From contig JAWWNJ010000007.1 in assembly GCA_037176885.1 (NCBI GenBank), positions 2,232,001 to 2,296,000 of the forward strand: a DNA stretch of 64,000 nt, in the 5' to 3' direction. Both the position numbers and the translations under genes were made by a program. Positions 49,501-61,228 of this stretch are shown here, one piece after another. This stretch comes from Favolaschia claudopus. Its lineage: Eukaryota; Basidiomycota; Agaricomycetes; Agaricales; Mycenaceae. Within the stretch, counting starts at the first letter, position 1, and every line of letters starts with the position of its first letter. The notes under the pieces are model-generated. The model ran no database searches. It was not told the DNA's origin and was given only the letters and a program-made list of their open reading frames with translations.

Positions 49501-51206
49501 AACTTTTTCTGCTGCAGCGACGGGACCATGGCAACAAGTACGGCGACCACAATGAGTCAATTACTTGATCGACTGCATGCGCACTCCGGATTTCCCCAGT
49601 GATGGCGCACATGGAAGGCGGCCAACTCGAAACCGGAACTACGCATCCACATCGTGGTCTGCGCCTTTTTGCTGGGCAATACCTTCCGATATTGGGCGGC
49701 GTCCGGAAAATCCTCTGCGGATGGAATATCTTTGGCAGCGACGGGGGGATGTCGTACACAAAGGAGGCATGAACGGTCTCCACACGGATCCGAAATCGCT
49801 CCAGGCATGATTTGAAAAGGCAAGATCAAGCAAGAGCAATTCCAGAGCGATGAAAAACTGGGAAGAAAGACCGGCATAGACCGCGCAGAGAATTCTACCG
49901 CATTGGGGTTTTGTATGACAAGAAAAATGACTGTGCCAGTCTGCAAAAAAGAAGAATGGAATACCAATGAGCCCAGACCTGTCCCCTATTGCCTGCATAC
50001 TCTGATAACAGACCATGGGGACCCTCCTCGAAAGCGCAGCATGCCAAATGCCGCCGCCGGGCCAGCTCGAGACCAAGTCCAGCTCAAGAGCAGAGAAAGT
50101 GTTTTGAGAGTGCATTGCAAAAGATCGCAAGACTCCAACACACAGAACTCTATTCCCGATTGCACACCACATTTCTGGCTTTCTCAGCCTCTACCGCGAG
50201 CACCCGTGTGAAAAGAACGAATGTAGCGATTGGGAAAGAAAAGTAGGAAAAGAGAAGTCCGAAAAAAAGAACACAAAAAGCAAAAGGCTAGAAGAAGGGA
50301 GCGAAGCACGCACCCAGGATGCTGCCCAGTAGGCCCGATGCTGCTTGCAAACATAAGATTGAACTGTTGCGGTTCACCAACAGGGTTCCCCGAGCTGGGA
50401 TTGGTGATCGCGTGCGTCTTCATAAGCCCGCCGAGTTCAGGACCGGAATAGTTGTCGAGCTGTCAGTTTGGATGAATGAGCATGATTGTTCTTAGACGAA
50501 GAATACGTCGAGCACCTGGGCTAGAATGGACTCATATTCCGCTACCACCGCATCTTCGAGCTTCACCGCTGTAGTCTTCGCCTGCTTCTTTTTCTTTTTG
50601 TCTGCGGGTGCAGGTGCAGCAGGGGCCGCAGCGACACCTCGCGCCTCCCGGTCGCCTTCCAATCGAGCCTCAAGGACGTTTTTCACGAGATGATCCGCCC
50701 GAAGGACTTCGCCATTCACAGTGTCCTTCACCATCCAATCCGCAAACCGCGCGACGTGGCCAGACGTCTCAAAGACGGGAGAGGGTGTTATAATCGTCGT
50801 GTCGACCTCTAGCATTGATTCTTCGATGATAAAATGCCGCCGCCATTCGGCAATGATGTTAGCTTGCAGAGATGAGCCAGGGGGACCGTAATCGTATAAA
50901 CCAGCAACTCCTGCGTCACCAGGTGAAATAAGTCCATATTCATCGCACGATCAAGGCGATCGTGGACGCACCGCCGTAAATTTCAAAGGCAGGTGCATAG
51001 AAAAACCTGCGATTGAGCAGTGCGTCGAGGCGCGTCTTGTCGAATGCGTGCGCTGTTTTGTTCACTGTCGACATTGTTGCCACAGAGCAATCTTCCAACG
51101 ATTCGGAGTGCAAATATCTGCGAGCAAAGAGACGAGGTAGGACTCTTGATAGATTTGTAGACCTTAGATGGCGTCGTGGAGTAGATACAAGAAAGCCAAA
51201 GGTCAT
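46570..51206 (-). CDS. GRS1: Glycyl-tRNA synthetase, cytosolic and probably mitochondrial
   Basis: Class II synthetase charging tRNA-Gly. The ten exons from the inner ATG are 51074-50972, 50910-50516, 50459-50314, 48719-47985, 47934-47849, 47798-47689, 47310-47217, 47067-46945, 46797-46770, 46711-46570; 653 residues, phases consistent. Landmarks: [60 protein letters not shown]; motif 2 [20 protein letters not shown]; motif 3 [19 protein letters not shown]; the anticodon-binding region [15 protein letters not shown] and [20 protein letters not shown]. The end, [19 protein letters not shown], is typical. An in-frame upstream ATG at 51206 adds 44 residues rich in Arg and Ser, with its few acidic residues near the C-terminal end, a good mitochondrial targeting sequence. 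One gene may therefore make both forms. Intron 3 is 1,594 nt; exon 9 is only 28 nt. Confidence 0.94.
47398..47564. repeat. 20-bp direct repeat inside a GRS1 intron
   Basis: GAGCATACGTCACGTCGGTC occurs at 47398-47417 and again at 47545-47564, 147 bp apart, inside the 378-nt intron between exons 6 and 7 (47311-47688). It contains TGACGT, the core of CRE/ATF sites, on the minus strand. Confidence 0.75.
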
Positions 51207-53500
51207 CCAGCTCAATCGAGGCACAAATCAAAATTGGGATCAATGACTCAAACTTGCAGACGATCACGTGTGATCGCGTCGCGTCTCGCTTGCTCATTTG
51301 CCTTTGCCGAGTCGACGCGTCCTGGAATGCGTCACGCATACTGTAGCCCGCCGGACGTCTTCCGCAGTGACGCATGATTAATTTCGCCAGTTCCCGCGAA
51401 TTCTCGGGCTCTGGTGTGAATAATTGCATCGGCAAAGATATCTGGTGCTCTGATCACATAGATTCAGATGCGCGGCGTGGATTCAAGCCTGAACGGAACC
51501 TATTGTCAGTGACATCAGCGACGCGGAGTTCATATTGCCGATTTTCAGTCCACATACCGTCTCTTCGAAGTTCCTTAATTACGCTCAATGACCGTACATA
51601 CCCGTCCGCCGCAACGAGCGGTGAGAAGTGGTTATATCATACATACAGCTTCTACTTTCCGGAGGCCGCAGGTATTCTTTTACGCAAAGTACACGACCTA
51701 CGTCGACGAGAAGTCGAGCACACGACCGCGAGTTCAAAACCTTAAATTTTCTGATGTAATTCACCGGCTGCTCATCTTGTCATGCTGCAGCAAAGACTTA
51801 CGAGAAAGAGAATCTCTGTGACCCCTGTGGATCCACTAACTTGGTCTCCCAATGCCCCTTGGCGGGAAAGAATATTAATTTCGCCAACGTCTCTCAGAAT
51901 CATGATTCCCCGATTCACTGCCCTACGATGACGCCTCAGAACGAGTTCTATTCATCGAGACCGTCGACAGACGGCCATACGTAGATGCTAGTCTATTCAA
52001 TTACCGCCAGTCTATTGGCTCAGGTCAAGAACATGGAAAGAGTGTCCGCCGTACAATTACTGCCTCCGCTGAAATGTCAGACAAGCTCGAGTTGCCCGTC
52101 ATATGGGAATTGGATGCAGGGGTAGATGCTCACCATGTCTTACTTCCCAGCCATTGTGCAAGTCAGTTCAGCTGTAGGTGATGTTTCTCAAGTGACCACC
52201 TATTACTCGGGGTTATTATAATCTCCTTGGTCAAATGACCGAATTTTTCTGCTTTCAAGTTCCGGTGCGAGGTGAATACCGAAGAAACCACTCGTCATCG
52301 GACTCCGCAGTATAAGTTGACTGAGCACTCTATTCGCGCGCCCATAAACATAGCTCATATTCGAAGAAACGGAGCGCCCATATGTTCGTTCAGTTTCGGC
52401 GGCATTGAATTCATGACAGCTCATCTATGAAGCTCTAAAACCAGTGGACAGCTGAAACCTGGAGAACATGCACACACAGATTCGGATTGCTTGACCATTA
52501 ACTTTTTGAGTCCAAGCACAAATGAAAATGGTCGTTATGAGTGGAAATTAAGTAAGATGAAAGTGTGAACCCTCCCTCCAATTTAAACCGCAGGGACGAG
52601 GACTCATTGTTGTAGCGTCTGTCTACGAGAGACTACCTCCAATTGCGGTCCGCTCCAACCGCGTTACAGAGTAGTGCGCCAGGCGCCGAATTTACTTGTT
52701 GATGTCCTTTTTGATTTGTAGGGTCAAGTGGTTGGCGGACTCCGTTTTGTAGTCGGACGTTCACTGGTATTCATAGTTATTCTAGGCCAAGTGAAGCTGG
52801 ATAACACACCAGGCCTAGGTGATTTTGTGTATACCGCCTAGCCCCCAGAACTGGCACGCCGCGCCAGTGAACTGATCCACAATCTGTCTGTATAATCCTG
52901 AATCAACGCAGGCAACGAATGAGTAAGTACAAGTCTGTCCGATTGTCCTTTTTTGTATACTGGCCGCAATTTCAGAGATTTCTTGAACCGTTTGGCACGC
53001 AAAGCCGGAATAAACAGCGTTTTCCCATTCATCAGATCTTCCGGCCGCGATGGGGGTCATATGAAGGCGCAGGCTGTTCATTTCTACAATGTTTTCAGTA
53101 AAGGTTGTTATACCGCAGGTTTTCAACCGTGCGAAAGTTAGTGGTGGGGAGTCAAAGAGGGTTGAAATCGAACAAACATTATACGGAGCGAGAATTTGAA
53201 TCTACGAGAGGCGCTGAGGCGACATCGGGGAGCCAATGTCGGGGAGCCAATGGCGGGCACAGTCACTTGACTGGAACGTTATTGAGCCTAGAACCCGCGT
53301 TGAACGTTGAACGTTCAACTACACAAGAAATATAATTTATTCGGTGGCGACTTCGTGCGCGGTAGATGGGTATCGACACTGTTAAGGACGTGTTGGAGAG
53401 TGAGTTTTGTACATTGGAAAGGGATGTATATATCAGAGTGAGGCGCACCTCGAAAGCGAACAACAAAAACGAAACAAAAACACACGTTTTTTCTTGCCAT

Positions 53501-53575
53501 CCACCGATGGGGAGTCTAAACCCAGTTCGGGAATCCTCTATTCGGTGAGCGAGTGCGTCCATGCACGATCGGTGG
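53501..53575 (-). repeat. tRNA-like element, copy 4
   Basis: A 75-nt minus-strand element whose ends, CCACCGA and TCGGTGG, pair perfectly over seven bases. GTGC...GCAC follows the 5' end as a D-arm-like hairpin. The B box is eroded (GGTTTAGACTCC). The anticodon stem does not form, so it is not a functional tRNA. T-rich sequence follows the 3' end. Confidence 0.6.
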
Positions 53576-53998
53576 TTGCGAAATCAATCCTAAACTCGAC
53601 TTGACATCGAACCCCAGTTTTGCGCCAGCTCAGTTTGGGACCTCGCCAGTAATCCTTCCTTCCTTCCAGAATTGGGAAAGGCTGCAACGATTTCAGCTGG
53701 GGGGCCGGCATCTGTGCACGAACGGTGATCGGAGGAAACAAGCTGTACTCGGCCTGGGGAGACGTGATTTTCACTGTGGATTAAAAGAAAAGTGCTAACC
53801 AACCAACCGCACAATCAACAAAATCCTCCTCCCGAGAGTTGAGTATCAGCATCAGAGAAGTATCGAATCTAGAAACGCGCAATCACGGCCAGTGCATTCG
53901 TGGTTAATTCTTGACGCTGGGAATACTAAAACTATGTTCTGGTCGAGCCGCCCACTCGGAACGAGCAAAGAAAAAAGTCCAAGAGACCCATACAGCAT

Positions 53999-54091
53999 CC
54001 ACCGAACCGGAGTCGAACCCGATTTCACCCAAGGGCAATTGTTCGAAACCGCACAATTCGGTGGTGAGCTGCAGCGGTGCAGCATCGGTGG
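53999..54091 (-). repeat. tRNA-like element, copy 5
   Basis: A 93-nt minus-strand element with ends CCACCGA and TCGGTGG (perfect seven-base stem) and a perfect B box (GGTTCGACTCC). GCTGCA...TGCAGC can pair near the 5' end. A run of six T follows about 28 nt after the 3' end. Confidence 0.6.
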
Positions 54092-54450
54092 GTCGTACGA
54101 CTAGAAAGATAGTACGCCTAGGAAGATGGACTGCCAAATACTCTCGCTGGGCTTAGATAAAGATTCGAAAATAGCATTATATAATAGCAGGGCTGAAATG
54201 AAAAGAGTAGGTACATACTTGCCAGCTTGTTGTCAGTTGAATAGATGGTCAACTTCGATACGTTTGGACGATGCGTCTTGGGTCGGTGTACTTTCAATAT
54301 CCGTCTGAGCCTAAACGATATCGTTGTGCCAGTGGAAATGGCCGCTACCAGCCTCCGTAGGCTCCGCTTGACTCTTGACGATCTGGAACTGTGCCAGAGA
54401 GAATTCAAGAATAAAAATGGTGAATTTGGATCATTTTGGACTCGGACCAT

Positions 54451-54543
54451 CCACCGAGGAAGAGTCAAACCCTAACTTCAACTTGCCAATAGGAATACGA
54501 CGGTACATTGCGAGCACCACGCTCGTTCGGCGAGGTTCGGCGG
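54451..54543 (-). repeat. tRNA-like element, copy 6
   Basis: A 93-nt minus-strand element with ends CCGCCGA and TCGGTGG (seven pairs, one G-U) and an eroded B box (GGTTTGACTCT). It has the same length and ends as copy 5 and is more diverged. Confidence 0.5.
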
Positions 54544-54957
54544 TCCGTTCAGTAACGAGTCGTACTGCGTAGCAGTGCGTGTCGCATCGATGCAGGATGT
54601 GAAGTTGAAGTTAACACGACTCGTCGTCGGAGTCGTCCCTGTGTGCAGTGGTGGAAGTTCAGATCAATTTGTTGGTACCAGGTATTGGTCAATTTCGTTT
54701 AGTCAGCCTTTTCGCCCAAACAAATCAACTGAGGAATTGAAAAAAAGGGATTCAACTGAATCCAATTGTACTGTACTGTAAGCTGTCAATGCAATGTAAA
54801 GAAAAATCAGTATGTATGTATGCCCTTCTACCTCTCCCTCTACTCTACTCTACTCTAAATGCGAAGTCAACAGTTTTGTCAATGTCCATCCCGCCCCATT
54901 AGCATGTTACTCTGCAAAATCGCGCCCAGCGGCAGGCCTCCAAATCAAAGCTCGGAC

Positions 54958-57418
54958 TCAAAGCACACTCAACGCCCCAAGCATCGCCGGACTCCCCCTC
55001 CTCACCCACTCATTCGGCCCCACCCGCTCGTCGTTCTCCGCACTCGACGTGAAGAGCATGTCGTTCTCCGCCGCGTAGATCTACAACGGGGAAAATGAGT
55101 AATCAATCACAAACAAGAAGAATTCGAGAGAAAAAGGCGTGCAACAAAAAGCATGCTGAGGAGGAGGAGGAAGGAAAAGCAGTACTCACCCAACGATCCG
55201 GATCCGGCGCAGTCGTGCTCGTGATAGCCCTCAACTCGTTCCGGATGATATTATGCGTAAAGTGGTCGAGATTCAGGTCGTTCTTGTCGTACCCGAAAGG
55301 GTCTGAGCGAGCGAGCGTTAGTGAAATTCGCCGCGACAGGGAAGGGGTTGGTAACGGGAGACATAGGGAGGGGGCGAGAGAGGCGAAGAGACGGTGGAGG
55401 AGCGAAAAGAAGAAGCAGAATAAAACAAGACACGCACTCTCAATCTCCTCCCCAGCAACCAAGAACCCAAAGAAGAAAAACGCCAATATAGTAGTCGCAG
55501 GAATTGTCTGCCAGCCCATCGTTGAGACGATTTGACTTGGCTGCGGGGTCGTCGAGTCAGGGCACGCATAAGATTAAGATCGAAAGACGACGCTCACCAA
55601 ACACAAGCAATATATCGCCGTGATGATCCACAAATGCACCGAATATCTACACGCACGTGGATTAGCTGAACTCTCCTTCTCATGATGCAGAAGAAACGAG
55701 GGACTGACGAGAACGGAATCGGCGTCGTCAAGATCCTCTCCAGCCCCGTCAACGCGTCGACGAGGTTGTTGAGCGACGTGAGGAGGGTGTCTGCGGTGCG
55801 TAGCATGTCAGCATCCTAAGTCTTTAAGAGAGAGCTTGAGACCTAGACTCACTCGTGGTAGGCACATCCGTCTGCTTCTTCTTTTGTAACGAGGCAATGT
55901 ACGAGCTCTATGGAGGGTGGTCAGCGAATACGAGAAACATGGAGGGAATCTCGGGAGGAAGTAGAGAAGGGAGAGAAGAGGAAAGAAGAGAAAAACCCAC
56001 CAGATACAAACTAATCTCCAACGGCAAATTGTGACTGCCCACATTCCCCATCATCTTCGCCCGCAGCCGCGCCGCCTTCTTACCCTTCACTTTGCCTCGT
56101 CCTAACCCCTTCGTCAACATACGTACAATGCATATAGAACGGAAGACACTCACCCTCGACAGCATTCTCCCTCTTCGTCAAAAACCTCACCAACAACGAA
56201 AACGGGAACAAATCAAACAAATGATACTTCGGCGGCATCCTCCCAGGCAACAAAAACCCCTCGTCCTGTCTCGCGAGGATGATCTTCTGCGGCTCGCCTG
56301 CAAGCGGGCTGCGAAGCTGCGACGCCGAGTGTCCGGATTGCAAGCTGCGCGGACTGGTGAGCGCGGGAGGCAGGCCAGATTTCTCGTCGCGCTCGACGGG
56401 GGAGTTGAGCCGCGTGGGAGGCTGGATGGTGAGCGGCGGGGGGACGGGGCGTGGGGCGCTGAGCTTGAAAGACGGGTGTCGTGCCGTCGCAGGCAGAGGA
56501 AGGTGCGGCGCGGACATTGATTTGGGTTCCACGTCCGAAGCTTGGCGTTGATACAAGAATGAGCCAGGGGTGCCGCGCAACGACGGTCTGCGCCCGTGCT
56601 CGCTCAGCCTCGTCGAGATGCCCGTCGCCTCGGCCGCAGCGAGCGCCTCGGGGTCGGTGAGGTCGGCGTGGGATGGGATGCCCGTGGGGAGGGCGTACGC
56701 GGGGAGGAACTTGACGAGATAGTACAGGTCTTGGTAGTAGATGCCGTCTTCGCCGCGGAGGTAGTGCTTGACGGCGACGGCGAAGGCTTCGAGGAGGTTG
56801 ATGACGGTTTTCTTTTCGATGAGGCCGCGGGAGAAGATGGATTCGGCGTCGAGCTCTTTTGAGGGGGGGAGGTCGGGGACGTGGAACCAGACTGTGCGGG
56901 CGAAGGTGCGGCTGGAGAGAACGATTTGGGACCAGTAGCGGCGGCCTTCGTTGTAGCGCTCGAAGGAGGAGGTGGTGCGGTAGGAGACGACGAAACCAAG
57001 AACAGTACCGACGCTGAAAGCAAGTTAAGTTGAGGTTTTGTAGATAGAAAGCACTCACACAGTCAAGAGCGTCGAAGCAATTCGAATCTTGAATCTATCG
57101 CGGTGATGGTCGAGGACGGTGAACATTGTGGCCCATGCTGTAAAGAACAAGAGAATATGCCAGCAACGGAAGAGGGCGGTGGCGAGAAGGGCATTGAAGA
57201 AGGAAGCGCCTGGTCGTCGTCGAGAGGCTAGGCTATCAGTCAGGTGAATTAGTACACGACGCACTCCTCATATACTGAATGACGCACGGATCTGGTACGA
57301 CTGCAAAGCCCTTGTGAGTGAGGGTATGTGCGCGCTGCATTGTCAAGTGTGAGTAGTCGGACATGGAGAAAGGCGAGGAGAGGGGCAGTACGTGTGTTCC
57401 CTGCGACAAGGGGTCCAT
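54958..57418 (-). CDS. Bestrophin-like (UPF0187) anion channel
   Basis: Ten exons (57418-57276, 57232-57059, 57013-56154, 56089-56001, 55907-55853, 55790-55709, 55646-55598, 55540-55438, 55302-55190, 55080-54958) give 596 residues, phases consistent. The N-terminal membrane part reads FRCWHILLFFTAWATMF, then TVLGFVVSYRTTSSFERYNE and GRRYWSQIV, the hallmark of the bestrophin/UPF0187 family. A Pro/Ser-rich cytosolic insert lies in exon 3 (roughly residues 215-330). The C-terminal membrane part has LWIITAIYCLCL, TIPATTILAFFFFGFLVAGE and the family signature EEIENPFGYDKNDLNLD. Members form anion, mainly chloride, channels; location in plasma membrane or an organelle cannot be told. Introns run from 43 to 135 nt. 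A tandem mobile-element array begins about 80 bp upstream of the ATG. Confidence 0.9.
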
Positions 57419-57496
57419 TGTCGGGCGCGGCGACGAGAGGGGAAGAGAAAAAGGTTCCGCTTGGCTGATCTTCCGCTAATCACTTCTTGTCATCGT

Positions 57497-59356
57497 GGCT
57501 TATGTACTATGTCTGTGGTTACGGAGAATTAATCAAGTTTTCAAGTCGTAGAAAAAGAGAAAAAAAGAGGGAGAAAGAGGAGAGATTAGTAGATACCTCT
57601 GCATGAATGTCCCCGAATTTCAGAGCTCCAAATTTGTTGCAGCGAGTGCAGTTTACAATTCGGCGTCTTGATTTCATGTTGATTCTTTTGCCATATCGAG
57701 TAAACATCAGGGAATTCAAGACTATGTCTATTCGGGTTTGCGTCCCAAAACGACATAGGACACAGCCAATGGTATTCAAGATTGGTAACGAGTGACGACA
57801 CGGAAATCGCCGCCGTCAATTGCCACGAGTCGCGTCACTCAGCGTTGCATCACCACTCTCTCCTACTCTCTTACTTGGTCTCGTCTCGATGCCTCCTACG
57901 CGTCAAGTCTTTGCCTTTCACTCTACTTCTTGGCTTATCCATCCTTCTGGCTGTTCTCGCGCGAATACATCCAAAATTCACTCTACAAATCGGCACCTCT
58001 CTTGGATCGACACCGTCGAAATTTCGGTCCATTTGCACGCGCGAGTCGACGATTCAACGGACTCTCAACGCAACTCGCTTGCATGCTCAACACCTTTGCT
58101 TTAACATGGCATTCAAGGAGCTGGAAAGCTGCCGCACACACGTGAAGGTGTGTGATTGCAATTCTCGTTATCGGTCTCTTGCTAACTAGCCCGTGTCCCA
58201 GCGTCAAATCTGACCTCCCCATCCAGATGCCGCTTAGCCGCACCGGTCGACGCTCTAACAGGCGTCGAACGACGGTGTGGCAGCATCTGGAGTGTTGGTT
58301 AAATCGGCATAAAGCCGTTATCGTTTAACGGCTAGCGTGCGTCGGGTGCGAGTGCGCACCCATCCTACGCGAGCCACTAGCAATGCCGAACTCTCTCGCT
58401 TGACGGCACACAGTGCCACACACTCCCGCGACAACGACGACAGCGATCCAGGATCAGCATTGTGTAACCGCACACAAACGGCCGGCGCGGGTTCGCGCTT
58501 TGCCCTTTGTGCGCGGTTATCGACGCCTTGGCTCGCCCTCACTGCGAGGCACAATTCATCAAAGTATTGAAATACTATTCAGGTCTAACGCAAGGCGATA
58601 TTTTATATACTAGGCTGGACGGGCATTCTTTGCCTTTATCGCTTTCTCACCTTCTCGCGCAGCTCCCGGAGTCATTCTGAATGGGTCAGTGGCTACAAAA
58701 TCGTTCTAAATTACTTGGATTTCATTTTTCTTTCTTCCGCGCCGCGCGATCAAGTACAATCCAACATTTAAACAGCTCGGTTCCGACTCTAAATTCAGTA
58801 TCAATACCTTCCAGTCTACTTCTGGCCTCAATGTTTGTGTTAGCTTGACTCTACTTACTTCAATGGAACCCAAGACAATTCTTCTATCTGTGCATGTCGG
58901 GGCTCAAGACTGGGTTAGTGCTGTACTGCCATTCAGTTAAATTTTGAATGTTTTCATTGACGGGGTCCATCTATAATCCAAGACAATTATACTTATCTTT
59001 AGCTCAAAACAAATTAGGGTATATACTGCATGCCGGCGCACAATGTCGACCTGAATCCTCGCTGAATTTGCGTTGAATCCGGCCTATTTTGGCCCCATGT
59101 TCATGATTGTTCTTGAAATCACTTGAGCTGAGACATCCAGACATTGAAAGTACATTGTCTATGTCTTCCTCTGGCTTTTCTCTGTGTTATAAGGTGCCTG
59201 ACAGTTCGAAGGAAGTGAATTGCGCCTGAACGCCTGAGAACGGACCGGCGAATGCCGAGTTAGACAGGTAGGATCAAACGGAAGCATCAGGATCAGTAGG
59301 ATCATTTGGCTATGTCTAGCCGAGACATAGCCAACCACAGGCACGGTTAATGAGCC
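57497..59356 (+). repeat. Array unit 1
   Basis: First of the three units. Its left neighbour is the full GTCATCGT; its right neighbour is GTCATC, directly followed by unit 2. Confidence 0.8.
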
Positions 59357-59362
59357 GTCATC

Positions 59363-61222
59363 GGCTTATGTACTATGTCTGTGGTTACGGAGAATTAATC
59401 AAGTTTTCAAGTCGTAGAAAAAGAGAAAAAAAGAGGGAGAAAGAGGAGAGATTAGTAGATACCTCTGCATGAATGTCCCCGAATTTCAGAGCTCCAAATT
59501 TGTTGCAGCGAGTGCAGTTTACAATTCGGCGTCTTGATTTCATGTTGATTCTTTTGCCATATCGAGTAAACATCAGGGAATTCAAGACTATGTCTATTCG
59601 GGTTTGCGTCCCAAAACGACATAGGACACAGCCAATGGTATTCAAGATTGGTAACGAGTGACGACACGGAAATCGCCGCCGTCAATTGCCACGAGTCGCG
59701 TCACTCAGCGTTGCATCACCACTCTCTCCTACTCTCTTACTTGGTCTCGTCTCGATGCCTCCTACGCGTCAAGTCTTTGCCTTTCACTCTACTTCTTGGC
59801 TTATCCATCCTTCTGGCTGTTCTCGCGCGAATACATCCAAAATTCACTCTACAAATCGGCACCTCTCTTGGATCGACACCGTCGAAATTTCGGTCCATTT
59901 GCACGCGCGAGTCGACGATTCAACGGACTCTCAACGCAACTCGCTTGCATGCTCAACACCTTTGCTTTAACATGGCATTCAAGGAGCTGGAAAGCTGCCG
60001 CACACACGTGAAGGTGTGTGATTGCAATTCTCGTTATCGGTCTCTTGCTAACTAGCCCGTGTCCCAGCGTCAAATCTGACCTCCCCATCCAGATGCCGCT
60101 TAGCCGCACCGGTCGACGCTCTAACAGGCGTCGAACGACGGTGTGGCAGCATCTGGAGTGTTGGTTAAATCGGCATAAAGCCGTTATCGTTTAACGGCTA
60201 GCGTGCGTCGGGTGCGAGTGCGCACCCATCCTACGCGAGCCACTAGCAATGCCGAACTCTCTCGCTTGACGGCACACAGTGCCACACACTCCCGCGACAA
60301 CGACGACAGCGATCCAGGATCAGCATTGTGTAACCGCACACAAACGGCCGGCGCGGGTTCGCGCTTTGCCCTTTGTGCGCGGTTATCGACGCCTTGGCTC
60401 GCCCTCACTGCGAGGCACAATTCATCAAAGTATTGAAATACTATTCAGGTCTAACGCAAGGCGATATTTTATATACTAGGCTGGACGGGCATTCTTTGCC
60501 TTTATCGCTTTCTCACCTTCTCGCGCAGCTCCCGGAGTCATTCTGAATGGGTCAGTGGCTACAAAATCGTTCTAAATTACTTGGATTTCATTTTTCTTTC
60601 TTCCGCGCCGCGCGATCAAGTACAATCCAACATTTAAACAGCTCGGTTCCGACTCTAAATTCAGTATCAATACCTTCCAGTCTACTTCTGGCCTCAATGT
60701 TTGTGTTAGCTTGACTCTACTTACTTCAATGGAACCCAAGACAATTCTTCTATCTGTGCATGTCGGGGCTCAAGACTGGGTTAGTGCTGTACTGCCATTC
60801 AGTTAAATTTTGAATGTTTTCATTGACGGGGTCCATCTATAATCCAAGACAATTATACTTATCTTTAGCTCAAAACAAATTAGGGTATATACTGCATGCC
60901 GGCGCACAATGTCGACCTGAATCCTCGCTGAATTTGCGTTGAATCCGGCCTATTTTGGCCCCATGTTCATGATTGTTCTTGAAATCACTTGAGCTGAGAC
61001 ATCCAGACATTGAAAGTACATTGTCTATGTCTTCCTCTGGCTTTTCTCTGTGTTATAAGGTGCCTGACAGTTCGAAGGAAGTGAATTGCGCCTGAACGCC
61101 TGAGAACGGACCGGCGAATGCCGAGTTAGACAGGTAGGATCAAACGGAAGCATCAGGATCAGTAGGATCATTTGGCTATGTCTAGCCGAGACATAGCCAA
61201 CCACAGGCACGGTTAATGAGCC
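59363..61222 (+). repeat. Array unit 2
   Basis: Same length and apparently the same sequence as unit 1; GTCATC lies on both sides. Confidence 0.8.
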
Positions 61223-61228
61223 GTCATC

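Larger units (their letters stand above)
51207..54957. other. Gene-poor region with tRNA-like repeats
   Basis: About 3.7 kb between two minus-strand genes. Three tRNA-like elements (listed) lie in 53.5-54.55 kb; no protein gene recognised. Confidence 0.45.

Noticed and set aside
57607..58189. Frames of 94, 117 and 135 codons in each array unit as genes
   Set aside because: They overlap one another in different frames and lack motifs; repeating in all three units reflects DNA identity, not selection.
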